From Bin87 sp965221295 (GTDB lineage Bacteria > Chloroflexota > Dehalococcoidia > Lucifugimonadales > UBA3495): 64,000 nucleotides of DNA. The notes beneath the pieces are model-generated. The model was not told the origin of the DNA. It saw only the letters and a list, made by a program, of their open reading frames with translations, and made no database searches. This document shows positions 45,273-55,734 of this stretch, in pieces (position 1 is the stretch's first letter; every line of letters begins with the position of its first letter). A program made the position numbers and the translations under genes. The stretch spans positions 248,001 to 312,000 of the forward strand of contig OZ244879.1 in the NCBI GenBank assembly GCA_965221295.1. Direction: 5' to 3'.

Positions 45273-45278
45273 CTATAA
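45273..45278 (+). promoter_or_regulatory. Consensus -10 box (TATAAT) for the aminotransferase gene
   Basis: TATAAT lies 45 nt upstream of ATG 45323 in the short gap after the GMC gene. The upstream TTCTTC is a poor -35 at 16-nt spacing. Confidence 0.4.
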
Positions 45279-45322
45279 TCGCCCGACACACCCGCGCCTC
45301 GCGCCATTCCGGAGACTATTCG

Positions 45323-46507
45323 ATGCCAATTTCCCACTACGTCAGCCGATCCATGGCGGAAGGCGGCTGGATCCGCCGCATGTTCGAGGTGGGCATCGCG
45401 CTGAAGGCCCAGTACGGCGAGGAGAACGTATTCGACCTGTCCTTGGGCAATCCGATCATGGAGCCGCCCGAGGAGTTTCACGCCGAGCTGCTCCGCATCG
45501 CGAGCGCTCCCACGCCGGGGATGCACCGCTACATGCCCAACGCAGGGTACCCCGAAACCCGCCAAGCGGTGGCCGACGTCCTGTCGGGCGAGACTGGGTT
45601 GGCCTTCGGAGCGGGCGACATCGTGATGACCTGCGGCGCGGCGGGCGCCGCCAACGTGGCGCTGCGGGCGATCTTGAATCCCGGAGACGAGGTCATCATC
45701 CTGTCCCCGTTCTTCGGCGAGTACACCTACTACATCCAGAACCATAACGGCGTTCCCGTCACCGTGCCCACCGACGCCGAATTTGGGCTTGACCTGGCGG
45801 CCATCGACGCCGCGATCACCGCTCGCACCCGCGCGGTGATGCTCAACTCGCCGAACAACCCCTCGGGCGTCGTCTATCCGGCGGCGGACGTGAAGGCCCT
45901 GGCTGACCTGCTGATGCAGGCGGAGAGGCGGTTCGGATCGGAGATATTCATCATCAGCGACGAACCGTACCGGCGCATCATCTACGACGGGCTGGCGTAT
46001 CCGCAGGTGTTTCCGCACTACGAACATACCCTGGTGGTGAACTCCCACGCCAAGGACTTGGGCCTGCCGGGTGAGAGGATCGGACACATCGCAACGCATC
46101 CCGACTACGACGGCAAGGCTGAGCTGATCGATGGCCTGATCTTCTGCAACCGGACGCTGGGGTTCGTCAACGCCCCGGCCCTGATGCAGCATGTGGTGAG
46201 GGCGTTGCAGGAGGCCACGGTGGACGTGGACGAATACCAGCGCAAACGGGATTTCCTGTACGACAACCTGACCGGGATGGGCTACTCGGTGGTGAAGCCC
46301 CAGGGCGCCTTCTACCTCTTCCCGCGCTCGCCGCTGGCCGACGACGAGGCGTTCGTGGCGGCGTTGCAGGAGTACAACGTGCTGGTGGTGCCGGGCAAAG
46401 GCTTCGGCACGCCGGGCCACTTCAGAATCTCGTACTGCCTGGATGACCGGGTACTGGAGGGCGCGATGGGCGGGTTCGCCAGGGCAGCGGAACAGTACCT
46501 GGGCTGA
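45323..46507 (+). CDS. PLP-dependent aminotransferase, class I/II
   Basis: This is a 394-residue protein. SLGNPIMEPPEEF, RYMPNAGYPETRQAVADVL, MTCGAAGAANVALRAILNPGDEV, MLNSPNNPSGVVYP and VVNSHAKDLGLPGERIGH with the PLP Lys are class I aminotransferase marks. KPQGAFYLFPRSP is near the end. It is similar in layout to aspartate/aromatic aminotransferases. The amino-acid range is unknown. It could feed the upstream 2-oxoacid dehydrogenase with branched-chain oxoacids. Confidence 0.9.
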   Translation: MPISHYVSRSMAEGGWIRRMFEVGIALKAQYGEENVFDLSLGNPIMEPPEEFHAELLRIASAPTPGMHRYMPNAGYPETRQAVADVLSGETGLAFGAGDIVMTCGAAGAANVALRAILNPGDEVIILSPFFGEYTYYIQNHNGVPVTVPTDAEFGLDLAAIDAAITARTRAVMLNSPNNPSGVVYPAADVKALADLLMQAERRFGSEIFIISDEPYRRIIYDGLAYPQVFPHYEHTLVVNSHAKDLGLPGERIGHIATHPDYDGKAELIDGLIFCNRTLGFVNAPALMQHVVRALQEATVDVDEYQRKRDFLYDNLTGMGYSVVKPQGAFYLFPRSPLADDEAFVAALQEYNVLVVPGKGFGTPGHFRISYCLDDRVLEGAMGGFARAAEQYLG

Positions 46508-46542
46508 TCGCTGGCGCCGTCTCCTACCCCCGCCGCCTTCGT

Positions 46543-47855
46543 GCTGTCAATGCGAGCCCTTCCTCATTTGTCATTGCGAGCCCTTCCTCATTTGTCATTG
46601 CGAGCGAAGCGCGGCAATCTGGTTGACCGCATCCAACGGCCGTTCGTCCAGGCATCGGGATTGCCGCGTCGCTAGCGCTCCTCGCAATGACAGTTGTCAG
46701 GTCTGTCAATGCGAGCCCTTACCCCCCTGTCATTGCGAGCGAAGCGCGGCAATCTGGTTGACCACAACCAACGGCGCTCTGCCCTCGCGCCCCGGCGGCC
46801 GTCCGTCCAGGCATCGGGATTGCCGCGTCGCCAGCGCTCCTCGCAATGACAGTTGTCAGGTCTGTCAATGCGAGCCCTTACCCAGCTGTCATTGCGAGCG
46901 GAGGGCGGCAATCTGGTTGACCGCGCCCAACGGCGCTCTGCCCTCCCGCCCCGGCGGCCGTCCGTCCAGGCATCGGGATTGCCGCGTCGCTAGCGCTCCT
47001 CGCAATGACAGTTGCCATGGTCTGTCATTGCGAGCCCTTACCCCCTGTCATTGCGAGCGAAGCGCGGCAATCTGATTGACCACAACCAACGGCGCTCTGC
47101 CCTCGCGCCCCGGCGGCCGTTGGCCCAGGCATCGGGATTGCCGCGTCGCTGGCGCGTTTCGCAATGACAGTTGTCAGGTCTGTCATTGCGAGCCCTTACC
47201 CCCCTGTCATTGCGAGCGAAGCGCGGCAATCTGGTTGACCACAACCAACGGCGCTCTGCCCTCCCGCCCCGGCGGCCGTTCGTCCAGGCATCGGGATTGC
47301 CGCGTCGCTAGCGCTCCTCGCAATGACAGTTGCCAGGTCTGGCATTGCTAGCCCTTACCCCCTGTCAATGCGAGCGAAGCGCGGCAATCTGGTTGACCGC
47401 ATCCAGCGGCCGTTGGCCCAGGCATCGGGATTGCCGCGTCGCTGGCGCGTTTCGCAATGACAGTTGTCAGGTCTGTCATTGCGAGCCCTTACCCCCCTGT
47501 CATTGCGAGCGAAGCGCGGCAATCTGGTTGACCGCATCCAACGGCCGTTCGCCCAGGCATCGGGATTGCCGCGTCGCGAGCGCTCCTTGCAATGACAGTT
47601 GTCAGGTCTGTCAATGCGAGCCCTTACACCCTGTCATTGCGAGCGGAGCGCGGCAATCTGGTTGACCACAACCAACGGCGCTCTGCCCTCCCGCTTCGGC
47701 GGCCGTCCATCCAGGCATCGAGATTGCCGCGTCGCTAGCGCTCCTCGCAATGACAGTTGTCAGGTCTGTCAATGCGAGCCCTTACTCCGCTGTCATTGCG
47801 AGCGAAGCGCGGCAATCTGGTTGACCGCATCCAGCGGCCGTTGGCCCGCCAGGAT
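46543..47855. repeat. Palindromic repeat array D
   Basis: This is about 1.3 kb of regular units of about 150 bp: TGTCATTGCGAGCGAAGCGCGGCAATCTGGTTGACC ... CATCGGGATTGCCGCGTCGCTAGCGCTCCTCGCAATGACAGTTGTCAGGTC. The linker TTGTCAGGTCTGTCAATGCGAGCCCTTAC is specific to this array. No genes are present. Confidence 0.92.
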
Positions 47856-47862
47856 TGCGGAG

Positions 47863-49101
47863 CTACGGCGGCGGCGGGACGGTGAGAACCGGGGCGCGCT
47901 CGCGCAGGTACCGTTCAGTTACAAAGGGCGAGCCGAAACCGAATTCGTCGGCGCACCGGCGAACCAACTCCAAGGTTTCCGCACGCAGCGTTTGAGGCGC
48001 CGGTTCTGAGCCGCCTTCGATGATGCTGCGAATCAGGCGTCCCGCCAAATCCTGCTTGGAGCCGGGGTGTCCGCAGATGCCCTCGTAGGCCACGCCCCCG
48101 CAGGTGGGACAGTACCACCATTCCAACGTCAGAACGGACCGAATGCCCAGGTCAGGCAATTCATCGAAGATTTCGTGGGCGGCGTAACGTCCGTAGTAGT
48201 CGCCGACGCCAGCGTGGTCGCGACCAAACATGTGGTGGGTGCAGCCCAGGTTCTTGCGCACCAGGGCGTGGAAGACGGCCTCCCGTGGGCCGGCGTAGCG
48301 CATATCCCACAACAACGCGGTGGTGCGGTGGATTTCGTCGCGGAAGAAGCCCTGCGTCCGCAGGTTTTCGTGGGTCAGGACGATGGCCTCGTCGATGTAA
48401 TCCCCCACCTTCTTTTCGCCGATGACCGCGCTGACCAGAACGCCGTCAGCCCTGGCCTCCATGAAGGCGCCTTTCATCAGGTACTCGTGGCCAGAGTGGG
48501 GGACGTTGCGGGTCTGGTGAGCCACGGCGCGCCGCCATCCCAGGTTGGCCAGTTCAGCCCGCAGTTGGGCCGGCGTTCGCCAATAGCGGTCGAAGGGAGG
48601 GCCGATCACGGGTTCGCAGACCAGGGTGATGTCTCCGGCCACGAAGCGGTCGGCGTAATTCAGGGTGCGTTGCACGCCGGGGTGGGCCGGGTCGGTGGTG
48701 GCATATACCTTGCCAGCGAGTTCGACCAGATCGGCGGCAAAGATTTCGGAAACCTCGAGGGTGGCCAGCGGGTTGCCCTGGTGGGTCAGCAGCGCGGTGT
48801 CGCCCGCGGATACTCCCGAGCTCCGCAAATCCGACTGGCTGACGTCGAGGACGATGGGGATGGGCCAGACGTACCCGTTGGCAAGGCGCATGGAATCGGC
48901 CACGGCCGCCACGTCCGCGCTGCCCATGAAGCCGGTGAGCGGCGAGAAGAACCCATAGGCCAGGTTGACGCATTCGTGAGCGATCTGCTCGCGGACCTCG
49001 ATCGTCGGCAGGCCGTCAACTTGGCGCGCGGAGGCCAGCGGCTTGACCCGTTGGACGAGGGTCCCACCGTGGGGGGACAGGCTGTTGTCAACGTTCATCA
49101 T
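47863..49101 (-). CDS. sat: ATP sulfurylase (sulfate adenylyltransferase)
   Basis: This is a 412-residue protein. FSPLTGFMGSAD, AVAHQTRNVPHSGHEYLMKGA (QTRN and HxxH nucleotide/catalytic motifs), GRDHAGVGDYYG and a C-terminal CPTCGGVAYEGICGHP four-Cys/His cluster (zinc site seen in bacterial and archaeal Sat) are visible. It makes APS from sulfate and ATP, or ATP from APS in sulfur oxidation. APS kinase/reductase genes are not in the window. It runs 50 nt after the enoyl-CoA hydratase gene. Confidence 0.95.
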   Translation of the reverse strand: MMNVDNSLSPHGGTLVQRVKPLASARQVDGLPTIEVREQIAHECVNLAYGFFSPLTGFMGSADVAAVADSMRLANGYVWPIPIVLDVSQSDLRSSGVSAGDTALLTHQGNPLATLEVSEIFAADLVELAGKVYATTDPAHPGVQRTLNYADRFVAGDITLVCEPVIGPPFDRYWRTPAQLRAELANLGWRRAVAHQTRNVPHSGHEYLMKGAFMEARADGVLVSAVIGEKKVGDYIDEAIVLTHENLRTQGFFRDEIHRTTALLWDMRYAGPREAVFHALVRKNLGCTHHMFGRDHAGVGDYYGRYAAHEIFDELPDLGIRSVLTLEWWYCPTCGGVAYEGICGHPGSKQDLAGRLIRSIIEGGSEPAPQTLRAETLELVRRCADEFGFGSPFVTERYLRERAPVLTVPPPP

Positions 49102-49151
49102 GAGGCGGCCGAGGCGCTGCGGGCAACACGGAGGGGGAACGGCGCCGGACT

Positions 49152-49976
49152 TCAGTGGTCGCGGTATTGGGCGTCGCGCTTTTCCCGGAATGCGGCGACG
49201 CCTTCAACGTGATCTTGCGAGGTCAGCGTGATGGTTTCGCCGGCGGCGGCCATCTTCATCGCGGTTTCCAGGTCGAATTCCAAGCCCCGGTACAGCATGA
49301 GCTTGGAAAGACGAATGGCGATGGGTGGCCCGGCGGCAATGCGTTCGGCCATCTGCGTGGTGGTTGTTTCCAGCTCGTCCTCGGGAACCAGGCGGTTCAG
49401 GAAGCCGAGGCGGTGGGCCTCGTCGGCCTCAAGGAAATCGCCGGTGAACAGCATTTCGGCGGCGCGACCCAGGCTTCCCAGTGTGCGGGGATAGAGCCAT
49501 GTGCCGCCAAATCCGGGAAACAAGCCGATGCGCACGTATGCGGACATGAAGCGAGCGCGCGGTGTGCCGATACGTATGTCGCACGCGCAGGCCAGGTCGA
49601 GGCCGGCGCCGGTGGCGACGCCGTTGACCATGGCGATGACGGGCTTTTCGCAGCGCTGCACGCCAAGGATCATGTCCTGCGCCAGTCTGAAACTGCGCCG
49701 AACCTGGTCGGCATTGCCGGAAGTCCATCCCTCGCCGGCGCCGTTGGAGGAGCCGCCCAGCTGGTTGAGATCTCCCCCAGCGCAAAAGGCGCGACCGGCT
49801 CCGGTGATGATCACCACGCGGACGTTGGGGTCGGTTTCGGCGGTGGCAATGGCGTCGGCGATTTCAACCTGCATTTGGTCGTTGAGCGCATTCAGCCGGT
49901 CGGGGCGATTGAGGGTGACTCGGGCGATGCCTGAATCGGGAGTGGTTTCGTAGATGACGAGTTCGTAGGCGGGCAT
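49152..49976 (-). CDS. Enoyl-CoA hydratase/isomerase
   Basis: This is a 274-residue protein. ITGAGRAFCAGGDLNQLGG and KPVIAMVNGVATGAGLDLACACDIRIG form the CoA oxyanion-hole motifs. GLFPGFGGTWLYPRTLG and FLEADEAHRLGFLNRLVP complete the crotonase signature. It hydrates enoyl-CoAs or isomerises them in fatty- or aromatic-acid catabolism. A possible -10 TATACT lies about 40-50 nt upstream on the minus strand. Confidence 0.92.
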   Translation of the reverse strand: MPAYELVIYETTPDSGIARVTLNRPDRLNALNDQMQVEIADAIATAETDPNVRVVIITGAGRAFCAGGDLNQLGGSSNGAGEGWTSGNADQVRRSFRLAQDMILGVQRCEKPVIAMVNGVATGAGLDLACACDIRIGTPRARFMSAYVRIGLFPGFGGTWLYPRTLGSLGRAAEMLFTGDFLEADEAHRLGFLNRLVPEDELETTTTQMAERIAAGPPIAIRLSKLMLYRGLEFDLETAMKMAAAGETITLTSQDHVEGVAAFREKRDAQYRDH

Positions 49977-50114
49977 CGAGGCGTGTTCCTAGGTTGAAAG
50001 TTCCTGGCTGCAAGCTGCTGGCGCCGAGTATAGCACGCTGAAGAACCCCTACGCAGTCCCCGGAATAGGTTATAATTTTGGTTGCAATAGGAGTTGCGCA
50101 ATTGGGCCAACCCG

Positions 50115-50575
50115 CCCCGGTCATAGCGAGCCACCCTCCCCACTGCGATTGCGAGGCGTCTATCCCCGGTCAAAGCGAGCTACTTTCATCTGGCATTGTG
50201 AGCGAAGCGGGGCAAGCCCGTTGATGGGCGGCAACGGCCGTTCGCCCAGGTTGCGAGATTGCCGCGTCGCTATCGCTCCTCGCAATGACAGGTAGGGAGC
50301 GGCTCCTCGCAATGACAGGTAGGGAACGGCTCCTCGCAATGACAGGTAGGGAACGGCTCCTCGCAATGACAGGTAGGGAACGGCTCCTCGCAATGACAGG
50401 CAGGGAGCGGCTCCTCGCAATGACAGGCAGTGAAGGGCTCCTCGCAATGACAGGCAGGGAACGCTGTTGGCATGGCGGGACATCAACGCTTTTGGCGATG
50501 GCGGAGAAGGACTGTTTTGGCAAGGGCGAGGTATGGAGGAGCTCTTCGCGGTGACGCTAGGGGAACATGCTTCGC
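50115..50575. repeat. Palindromic repeat array E with a 27-bp tandem stretch
   Basis: One complete palindromic unit is followed by seven or so copies of CAATGACAGGTAGGGAACGG+CTCCTCG (27 bp) at 50281-50465. The unit is the 3' arm of the palindrome repeated alone. Confidence 0.9.
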
Positions 50576-50661
50576 GATGGTGGACAATAGCGGCGCTCCC
50601 CGCCGTTTCAAAGGCGTGAGTCCTACTAATTTGGCATTGACTGACCAATGGAGGTGACGAT

Positions 50662-51525
50662 TTGGAAACTACTAGAGATGGGGTTCTACTGGCCATAGAT
50701 TGGGAAAACATCCGCCGGGGCGCGCAGCTCTATCAGCGCAGCGTGTCGCCGAGCACCTTGTACGACGCGATGAAGCGCGTCGGGGAAGTTTTTGGAGAAG
50801 TTAGGGGCGGCAAGGCTTTCGGAGATTGGGGGTTGCGCCCCGACGATGGGGCGGCATTCAGCGAAACCGGCATCCAGCCCTACCAGGCTCCGCGCACCAT
50901 GGCGGGCAAGGATCGCAGCGACCCGGCCATGTTGCTGGAGGTCTATGACTGGCTGCGCGACCGGGATGATTGCGGCGTGATTGTCCTGGCGTCCGGCGAT
51001 TCCGACTTCCAGATTCTTGTGGACCGAGCCAGGGAAATGGACCGGCGAATCGTGCTGTGCGCCTTCAGCCAGTCGGTGGCCCGCGACATGCTGGCGGTGG
51101 CGCCGCTGTTCCCCCTGGAGGCAGAGCTCGGAATACAACTGGCGGAACATGGGGACGTGCCGGTTCAGGAACAGCAAGAGGCTTTCGCTCACGACATTCT
51201 CCAGACCTTCGTGAGGGAGATGAACAAGCTGGAAAGCCGCATGAATTTCGTGGGCTACAATATGCTGTGTAACCAGTGGATGCTGGATTGGGGCATCGCC
51301 TGGAACGAGTATGAGTGCCGCAAGCTGGTTGACCAGTGGATCTACGAGGGAGTAATCGAACGGCACGACGTGTACAACCCCAACAACCCCCAGTTCCCCA
51401 CCTCGGCCATACGGCTGGTGCGGACGAACGAACAGGTGCGGGACATGATGGGAATGAACCGACCTGCCATCAGCAACCCGGTCGTGACGGTGGAAGCCGC
51501 CGGGACCCAGTACGAGGCGGAGTAG
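50662..51525 (+). CDS. NYN domain (LabA/DUF88-like) putative nuclease
   Basis: This is a 287-residue protein. VLLAIDWENIRRG has the first acidic residue and Asn of NYN, and CGVIVLASGDSDFQILVDRA the conserved DSD. A PIN-like RNA-degrading fold is expected. The C-terminal 110 residues (LQTFVREMNKLESRMNFVGY) form a LOTUS/OST-HTH-like winged-helix, as in many NYN proteins. The start is TTG 50662 with GGAGGTGA 4 nt upstream. Threonine synthase follows 2 nt after the stop. Confidence 0.85.
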   Translation: METTRDGVLLAIDWENIRRGAQLYQRSVSPSTLYDAMKRVGEVFGEVRGGKAFGDWGLRPDDGAAFSETGIQPYQAPRTMAGKDRSDPAMLLEVYDWLRDRDDCGVIVLASGDSDFQILVDRAREMDRRIVLCAFSQSVARDMLAVAPLFPLEAELGIQLAEHGDVPVQEQQEAFAHDILQTFVREMNKLESRMNFVGYNMLCNQWMLDWGIAWNEYECRKLVDQWIYEGVIERHDVYNPNNPQFPTSAIRLVRTNEQVRDMMGMNRPAISNPVVTVEAAGTQYEAE

Positions 51526-51527
51526 GC

Positions 51528-52715
51528 ATGGCCGATTTCAGTTACATAAACCACTTGGAATGCACCATCTGCGGGAACGAATTTCCGTACGACGGTTTGG
51601 CGACGGTGAGCGACTGTTGCGGCAAGGTGCTGTTCGTTCGCTACGATTTGTCCCGGCTGCGTCGGGATGTTGACCGAAGCGTATTCGACGGGCGCGCCTC
51701 CAATATGTGGCGCTACAACGAACTGCTGCCGGTGTCGGCGCCCGAGTCGGTGATCACGCTGGGCGAGGGCGGCACTCCCCTGCTGGACGCGACCACGCTG
51801 GCTGGCCAGGTTGGAATTCGCCGGCTGCTGATCAAGGAAGAGGGTCTCAACCCCACCGGCACTTTCAAGGCCCGGGGAATCGCCGCGGCCGTGTCCAAGG
51901 CGGTGGAAGTTGGCGCCACGGGGTTCACCATGCCGTCGGCAGGCAACGCGGCCGGGGCCGCGGCCGCATACTGCGCGCGGGCCGGAACGCCGGTCAAGGT
52001 CTTCATGCCCCAGGACGCCCCAGTGGCCAACAAGAAGGAATCCATCGTCGCCGGCTCGGAGCTCAACCTGGTGGACGGACTGATCAGCGACGCCGGTCGC
52101 ATCGCCGTGAGCGTCGCAGCCGAGCATGATCTGTTCGACCTGTCCACCCTCAAGGAGCCTTGCCGCGCCGAAGGCAAGAAGACGATGGGGTTGGAAATCG
52201 CCCATCAATTGGGTTGGCGTATGCCGGACGCCATCGTTTATCCCACCGGGGGCGGCACTGGAATTATTGGGATGCACAAGGGGTTCCAGGAGCTGCTGGA
52301 ACTGGGTTGGATTGAGGGCAGGCTGCCCCGGTTCTACGCGGTGCAAGCCGAAGGATGCCAGCCCATCGTCCAGGCATTCAACGACGGAACGGACACCGCG
52401 GATGCCTGGCCGAACGCAGCCACCAAAGCCGACGGCCTGCGAGTGCCCGGCCCGTTCGCTGATTACCTGATCCTCCAGGCGATTCGGGAGACCGGCGGCG
52501 GCGCGCTGGCGGTCAGCGACGACGAAATGGTGGACGCCATGTATCAGATGGCCGCCTCGGAGGGCATCATCGCCTGCCCGGAGGGAGCGGCCACGCTGGT
52601 GGGGCTGAAGCGCCTGCTGGCCGACGGCAGCATCGGAGCCGACGAAGAGGTGGTTCTGCTCAACACCGGCTCCGGCTACAAGTACCTGGATCTGCTGCGG
52701 GGCGCGGACGAGTAA
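51528..52715 (+). CDS. thrC: Threonine synthase
   Basis: This is a 395-residue protein. A short N-terminal zinc-ribbon-like region (ECTICGNEF ... VSDCCGKV) is followed by the fold-type II PLP domain: LNPTGTFKARGIAAAVSKA with the PLP Lys, MPSAGNAAGAAAAYCARAG, VYPTGGGTGIIGMHKGFQE and LLNTGSGYKYLDL. It makes threonine from O-phosphohomoserine. The open frame upstream is rejected because ATG 51528 is coupled to the NYN stop and starts the zinc ribbon. Confidence 0.93.
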   Translation: MADFSYINHLECTICGNEFPYDGLATVSDCCGKVLFVRYDLSRLRRDVDRSVFDGRASNMWRYNELLPVSAPESVITLGEGGTPLLDATTLAGQVGIRRLLIKEEGLNPTGTFKARGIAAAVSKAVEVGATGFTMPSAGNAAGAAAAYCARAGTPVKVFMPQDAPVANKKESIVAGSELNLVDGLISDAGRIAVSVAAEHDLFDLSTLKEPCRAEGKKTMGLEIAHQLGWRMPDAIVYPTGGGTGIIGMHKGFQELLELGWIEGRLPRFYAVQAEGCQPIVQAFNDGTDTADAWPNAATKADGLRVPGPFADYLILQAIRETGGGALAVSDDEMVDAMYQMAASEGIIACPEGAATLVGLKRLLADGSIGADEEVVLLNTGSGYKYLDLLRGADE

Positions 52716-52749
52716 CGACCGTACCTCACGAACCACCGGCGGCGTGGCG

Positions 52750-54035
52750 CCATGCCGCCGGCGCTTCCACCCCCGGTCATTGCGGCGCTTCCACCCCTAC
52801 TGTCATTGCGAGGCCTCCACCCCACTGTCATTGCGAGGCCGAAGGCCGTGGCAATCTCGACGCCAGGGAGAATGGCCGCCCGTCCCCGGCCGCCGGAGCG
52901 CCCTCGGCCGTTGGTTGTGGTCAACGAGATTGCCGCGCTACGCTCGCAATGACAGATTCGGAAGGCGCAATGACAGATGAGGCAGGAGCGACGCCCTGCG
53001 CTGTCATTGCGGCGCTTCCACCCCTACTGTCATTGCGAGGCCGCAGGCCGTGGCAATCTCGACGCCAGGGAGAATGGCCGCCCGTCCCCAGCCGCGGGAG
53101 CGCCCGGCCGTTGGTTGCGGTCAACGGGATTGCCGCGCTGCGCTCGCAATAACAGATTCGGAAGGCGCAATGACAGATGAGGTAAGAGCGCCGGCCCCCA
53201 GTGTCATTGCGGCGGTTCCACCCCACCGTCATTGCGGCGCTTCCACCCCTACTGTCATTGCGAGGCCTCCACCCCACTGTCATTGCGAGGCCGAAGGCCG
53301 TGGCAATCTCGACGCCAGGGAGAATGGCCGCCCGTCCCCAGCCGCCGGAGCGCCCTTGGCCGGCGCTGGCGCCCAACGAGATTGCCGCGCTGCGCTCGCA
53401 ATGACAGATTCGGAAGGCGCAATGACAGATGAGGCGGGAGCGACGACCTGCGCTGTCATTGCGGCGCTTCCACCCCACCGTCATTGCGGCGCTTCCACCC
53501 CCACTGTCATTGCGGCGCTTCCACCCCCACTGTCATTGCGAGGCCTCCACCCCACTGTCATTGCGAGGCCGAAGGCCGTGGCAATCTCGACGCCAGGGAG
53601 AACGGCCGCCCGTCCCCGGCCGCCGGAGCGCCCGGCCGTTGGTTGTGGCCGACGGGATTGCCGCGCTACGCTCGCAATGACAGATGAGGAAGGCGCAATG
53701 ACAGATGAGGCAGGAGCGCCGGCCCCCCGGTCATTGCGGCGCTTCCCCCCACCGTCATTGCGGCGCTTCCACCCCCACTGTCATTGCGAGGCCGAAGGCC
53801 GTGGCAATCTCGACGCCAGGGAGAACGGCCGCCCGTCCCCGGCCGCCGGAGCGCCCTTGGCCGGCGCTGGCGCCCGACGGGATTGCCACGCTGCGCTCGC
53901 AATGACAGATGAGGAAGGCGCATTGACAGATTGGGCGGGAGCGTCGGCCTGCGCGCGCAATGAGGGGGGCGAAGGGTTGGCATTGACAGATAAGAGGGTT
54001 TGCAACTGCGGATTGTGAGAGGGTTCGCTATGACG
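52750..54035. repeat. Palindromic repeat array F
   Basis: This is about 1.3 kb of units with the GAGGCCGAAGGCCGTGGCAATCTCGACGCCAGG arm and the AACGAGATTGCCGCGCTACGCTCGCAATGACAGA arm, with short 'CATTGCGGCGCTTCCACCCC' linkers. Frames in this region read as GRPSPAAGAP-type repeats and are not genes. Confidence 0.92.
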
Positions 54036-54109
54036 GGTGAGGGGGATGGTGATAAAGGCGGGGGCGGAGTGGAGCCGTCTGCGAATCGAGCGCGCGTGGA
54101 AATAGAAAA

Positions 54110-54157
54110 TTAACCCACCGGCAACAGTTTGTTAACGGCGGCGCAATCGTGGGTTAA
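54110..54157. promoter_or_regulatory. Inverted repeat upstream of the ammonium transporter
   Basis: TTAACCCAC (54110-54118) and GTGGGTTAA (54149-54157) are exact reverse complements, with a central GTTAAC at 54131-54136. It lies about 100-150 bp before amtB. It is a possible nitrogen-regulator operator. Confidence 0.4.
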
Positions 54158-54261
54158 CACCGCAAACATAGGATGATCGTGGTCAGATTCAATCGGACGC
54201 TGCGGCCGGCGCAACGGCCAGGCGCGGCAAGGCTACGTCCGGAAACCAAAAGGAGGCGCAT

Positions 54262-55635
54262 ATGCTTTCGGCCACGAAAACGTTGTTCAGTCACGAGGTG
54301 TTCCGCCACGGCGTTGAGGCGGTGAAGGAGTACCCGTTCTCATTGCGGCGGACGCTGCTGGCGTTGGGCGTGGGCCTGCTGGCAGTTGGGTTGCTGGCGT
54401 CATTCAACAAGGTCTTTGCCGTTGGCCCGGAGGAGGGCATAACCGGCGACGCCTATACCGACGCGGTGGTCACGGTGGTTGCGGCGGCCCTGGTGTTCTT
54501 CATGCAGGCCGGCTTCGCATTCCTGGGGGCGGGTTTGATTCGCTCCAAGAACACGACCAACTACCTAACCAAGTCGTTCATGGACTTCGCGATCGCATCC
54601 CTGGGCTTTTGGGCCTTCGGCTTTGCCTTCATGACTGGAGCCACGGTCGGCGGGTTCATCGGCGTAACCAATTTCTTCCTGATCGAAGGCAACTACGTTG
54701 ACTGGATCTTCCAGATGGTGTTCGCCGCGACGGCCGCCACAATTGTGGCTGGCGCCATGGCGGAGCGGACCAAACTGCAGACCTACTTGGCGTACAGTTT
54801 CATCGTATCCGCGCTGGTGTATCCCATCTACGGGCACTGGGTTTGGGGCGATGGCTTTCTGGGCGCCATGGGGGCTCAGGACTATGCCGGATCAGGCGTG
54901 GTGCACGCCGTGGGCGGTTTCGTAGCGTTGGCCGGGGCCTTCGTGGTTGGCCCTCGCATGGGCAAGTTCGTGGGAGGACGCGCCCAGGAGTTGCCAGCGC
55001 ACAGCACGCCGTTCGTGGTGGTGGGCACGTTCATCCTGTTCTTCGGCTGGTTCGGGTTCAACATCAACACCGGCGGTTCAATTGGCCTGAACGCGGTGAA
55101 CACATTGCTGGCCGGCGCCACTGGAGCGGTGGTGGCCATGTACATCGGGTTGATCATAAAGGGCAAGGCGGACATTTTGCTGGCCTGCAACGGAGCGTTG
55201 GCGGGTCTGGTCGGCATTACGGCGCCGGTGGCCTTCGTTGACCCGTGGGCGGCGGTGGCGATTGGCGCTATCGCGGCGCCCATCATGTACGGGTCGGTGA
55301 AGTTCGTGGAAAACGTGCTGAAGGTGGATGACCCGGTGGGGGCGATCAGCGTGCACGGCGTAACCGGTCTTTGGGGACTGTTGGCCGTCGCGATATTCGC
55401 CAACAACCCCGGCGACGGCGTGGTGGGACTGGTTGGCGGCAGCGCCTTGCTCATCGTGCCGCAGGTGGTCAGCATCATCGCGGTGGTGGTTTGGTCTCTG
55501 GTGACTGGGTTTGCCCTGTTCTTCCTGTTGAAGTTCACCATGGGAGTCCGGGTCAGCGAGGCCGAAGAGACGGAAGGTCTGGACATATCCGAGCACGGCA
55601 TCCAGACATACCCCGAGTCGGCTGCCGTCAGCTGA
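54262..55635 (+). CDS. amtB: Ammonium transporter (Amt family)
   Basis: This is a 457-residue protein with 11 membrane segments. AGFAFLGAGLIRSKNTTNYLTKSF, GHWVWGDGFLG, YAGSGVVHAVGGFVALAGAFVVGPR, FGWFGFNINTGGS and SVHGVTGLWGLLAVAIF contain the conserved pore features, including both His. A 40-residue N-terminal segment (EVFRHGVEAVKEYPFSLRRTL) precedes the first helix and may act as signal sequence. AAGGAGG is 8 nt upstream. No glnK gene is adjacent. Confidence 0.95.
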   Translation: MLSATKTLFSHEVFRHGVEAVKEYPFSLRRTLLALGVGLLAVGLLASFNKVFAVGPEEGITGDAYTDAVVTVVAAALVFFMQAGFAFLGAGLIRSKNTTNYLTKSFMDFAIASLGFWAFGFAFMTGATVGGFIGVTNFFLIEGNYVDWIFQMVFAATAATIVAGAMAERTKLQTYLAYSFIVSALVYPIYGHWVWGDGFLGAMGAQDYAGSGVVHAVGGFVALAGAFVVGPRMGKFVGGRAQELPAHSTPFVVVGTFILFFGWFGFNINTGGSIGLNAVNTLLAGATGAVVAMYIGLIIKGKADILLACNGALAGLVGITAPVAFVDPWAAVAIGAIAAPIMYGSVKFVENVLKVDDPVGAISVHGVTGLWGLLAVAIFANNPGDGVVGLVGGSALLIVPQVVSIIAVVVWSLVTGFALFFLLKFTMGVRVSEAEETEGLDISEHGIQTYPESAAVS

Positions 55636-55668
55636 GTTCACAGACAGAAATTTTCCTCTCCTCACTGC

Positions 55669-55701
55669 GGGAGCCGGAGGTAGTGGCCACCTCCGGCTCC
55701 C
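55669..55701 (+). terminator. Intrinsic terminator after amtB
   Basis: GGGAGCCGGAGGT (55669-55681) pairs perfectly with ACCTCCGGCTCCC (55689-55701) around a 7-nt loop, followed by CATTTTG. Confidence 0.8.
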
Positions 55702-55734
55702 CATTTTGATGTGATTGTCGCTTCGTCCGCCGCC

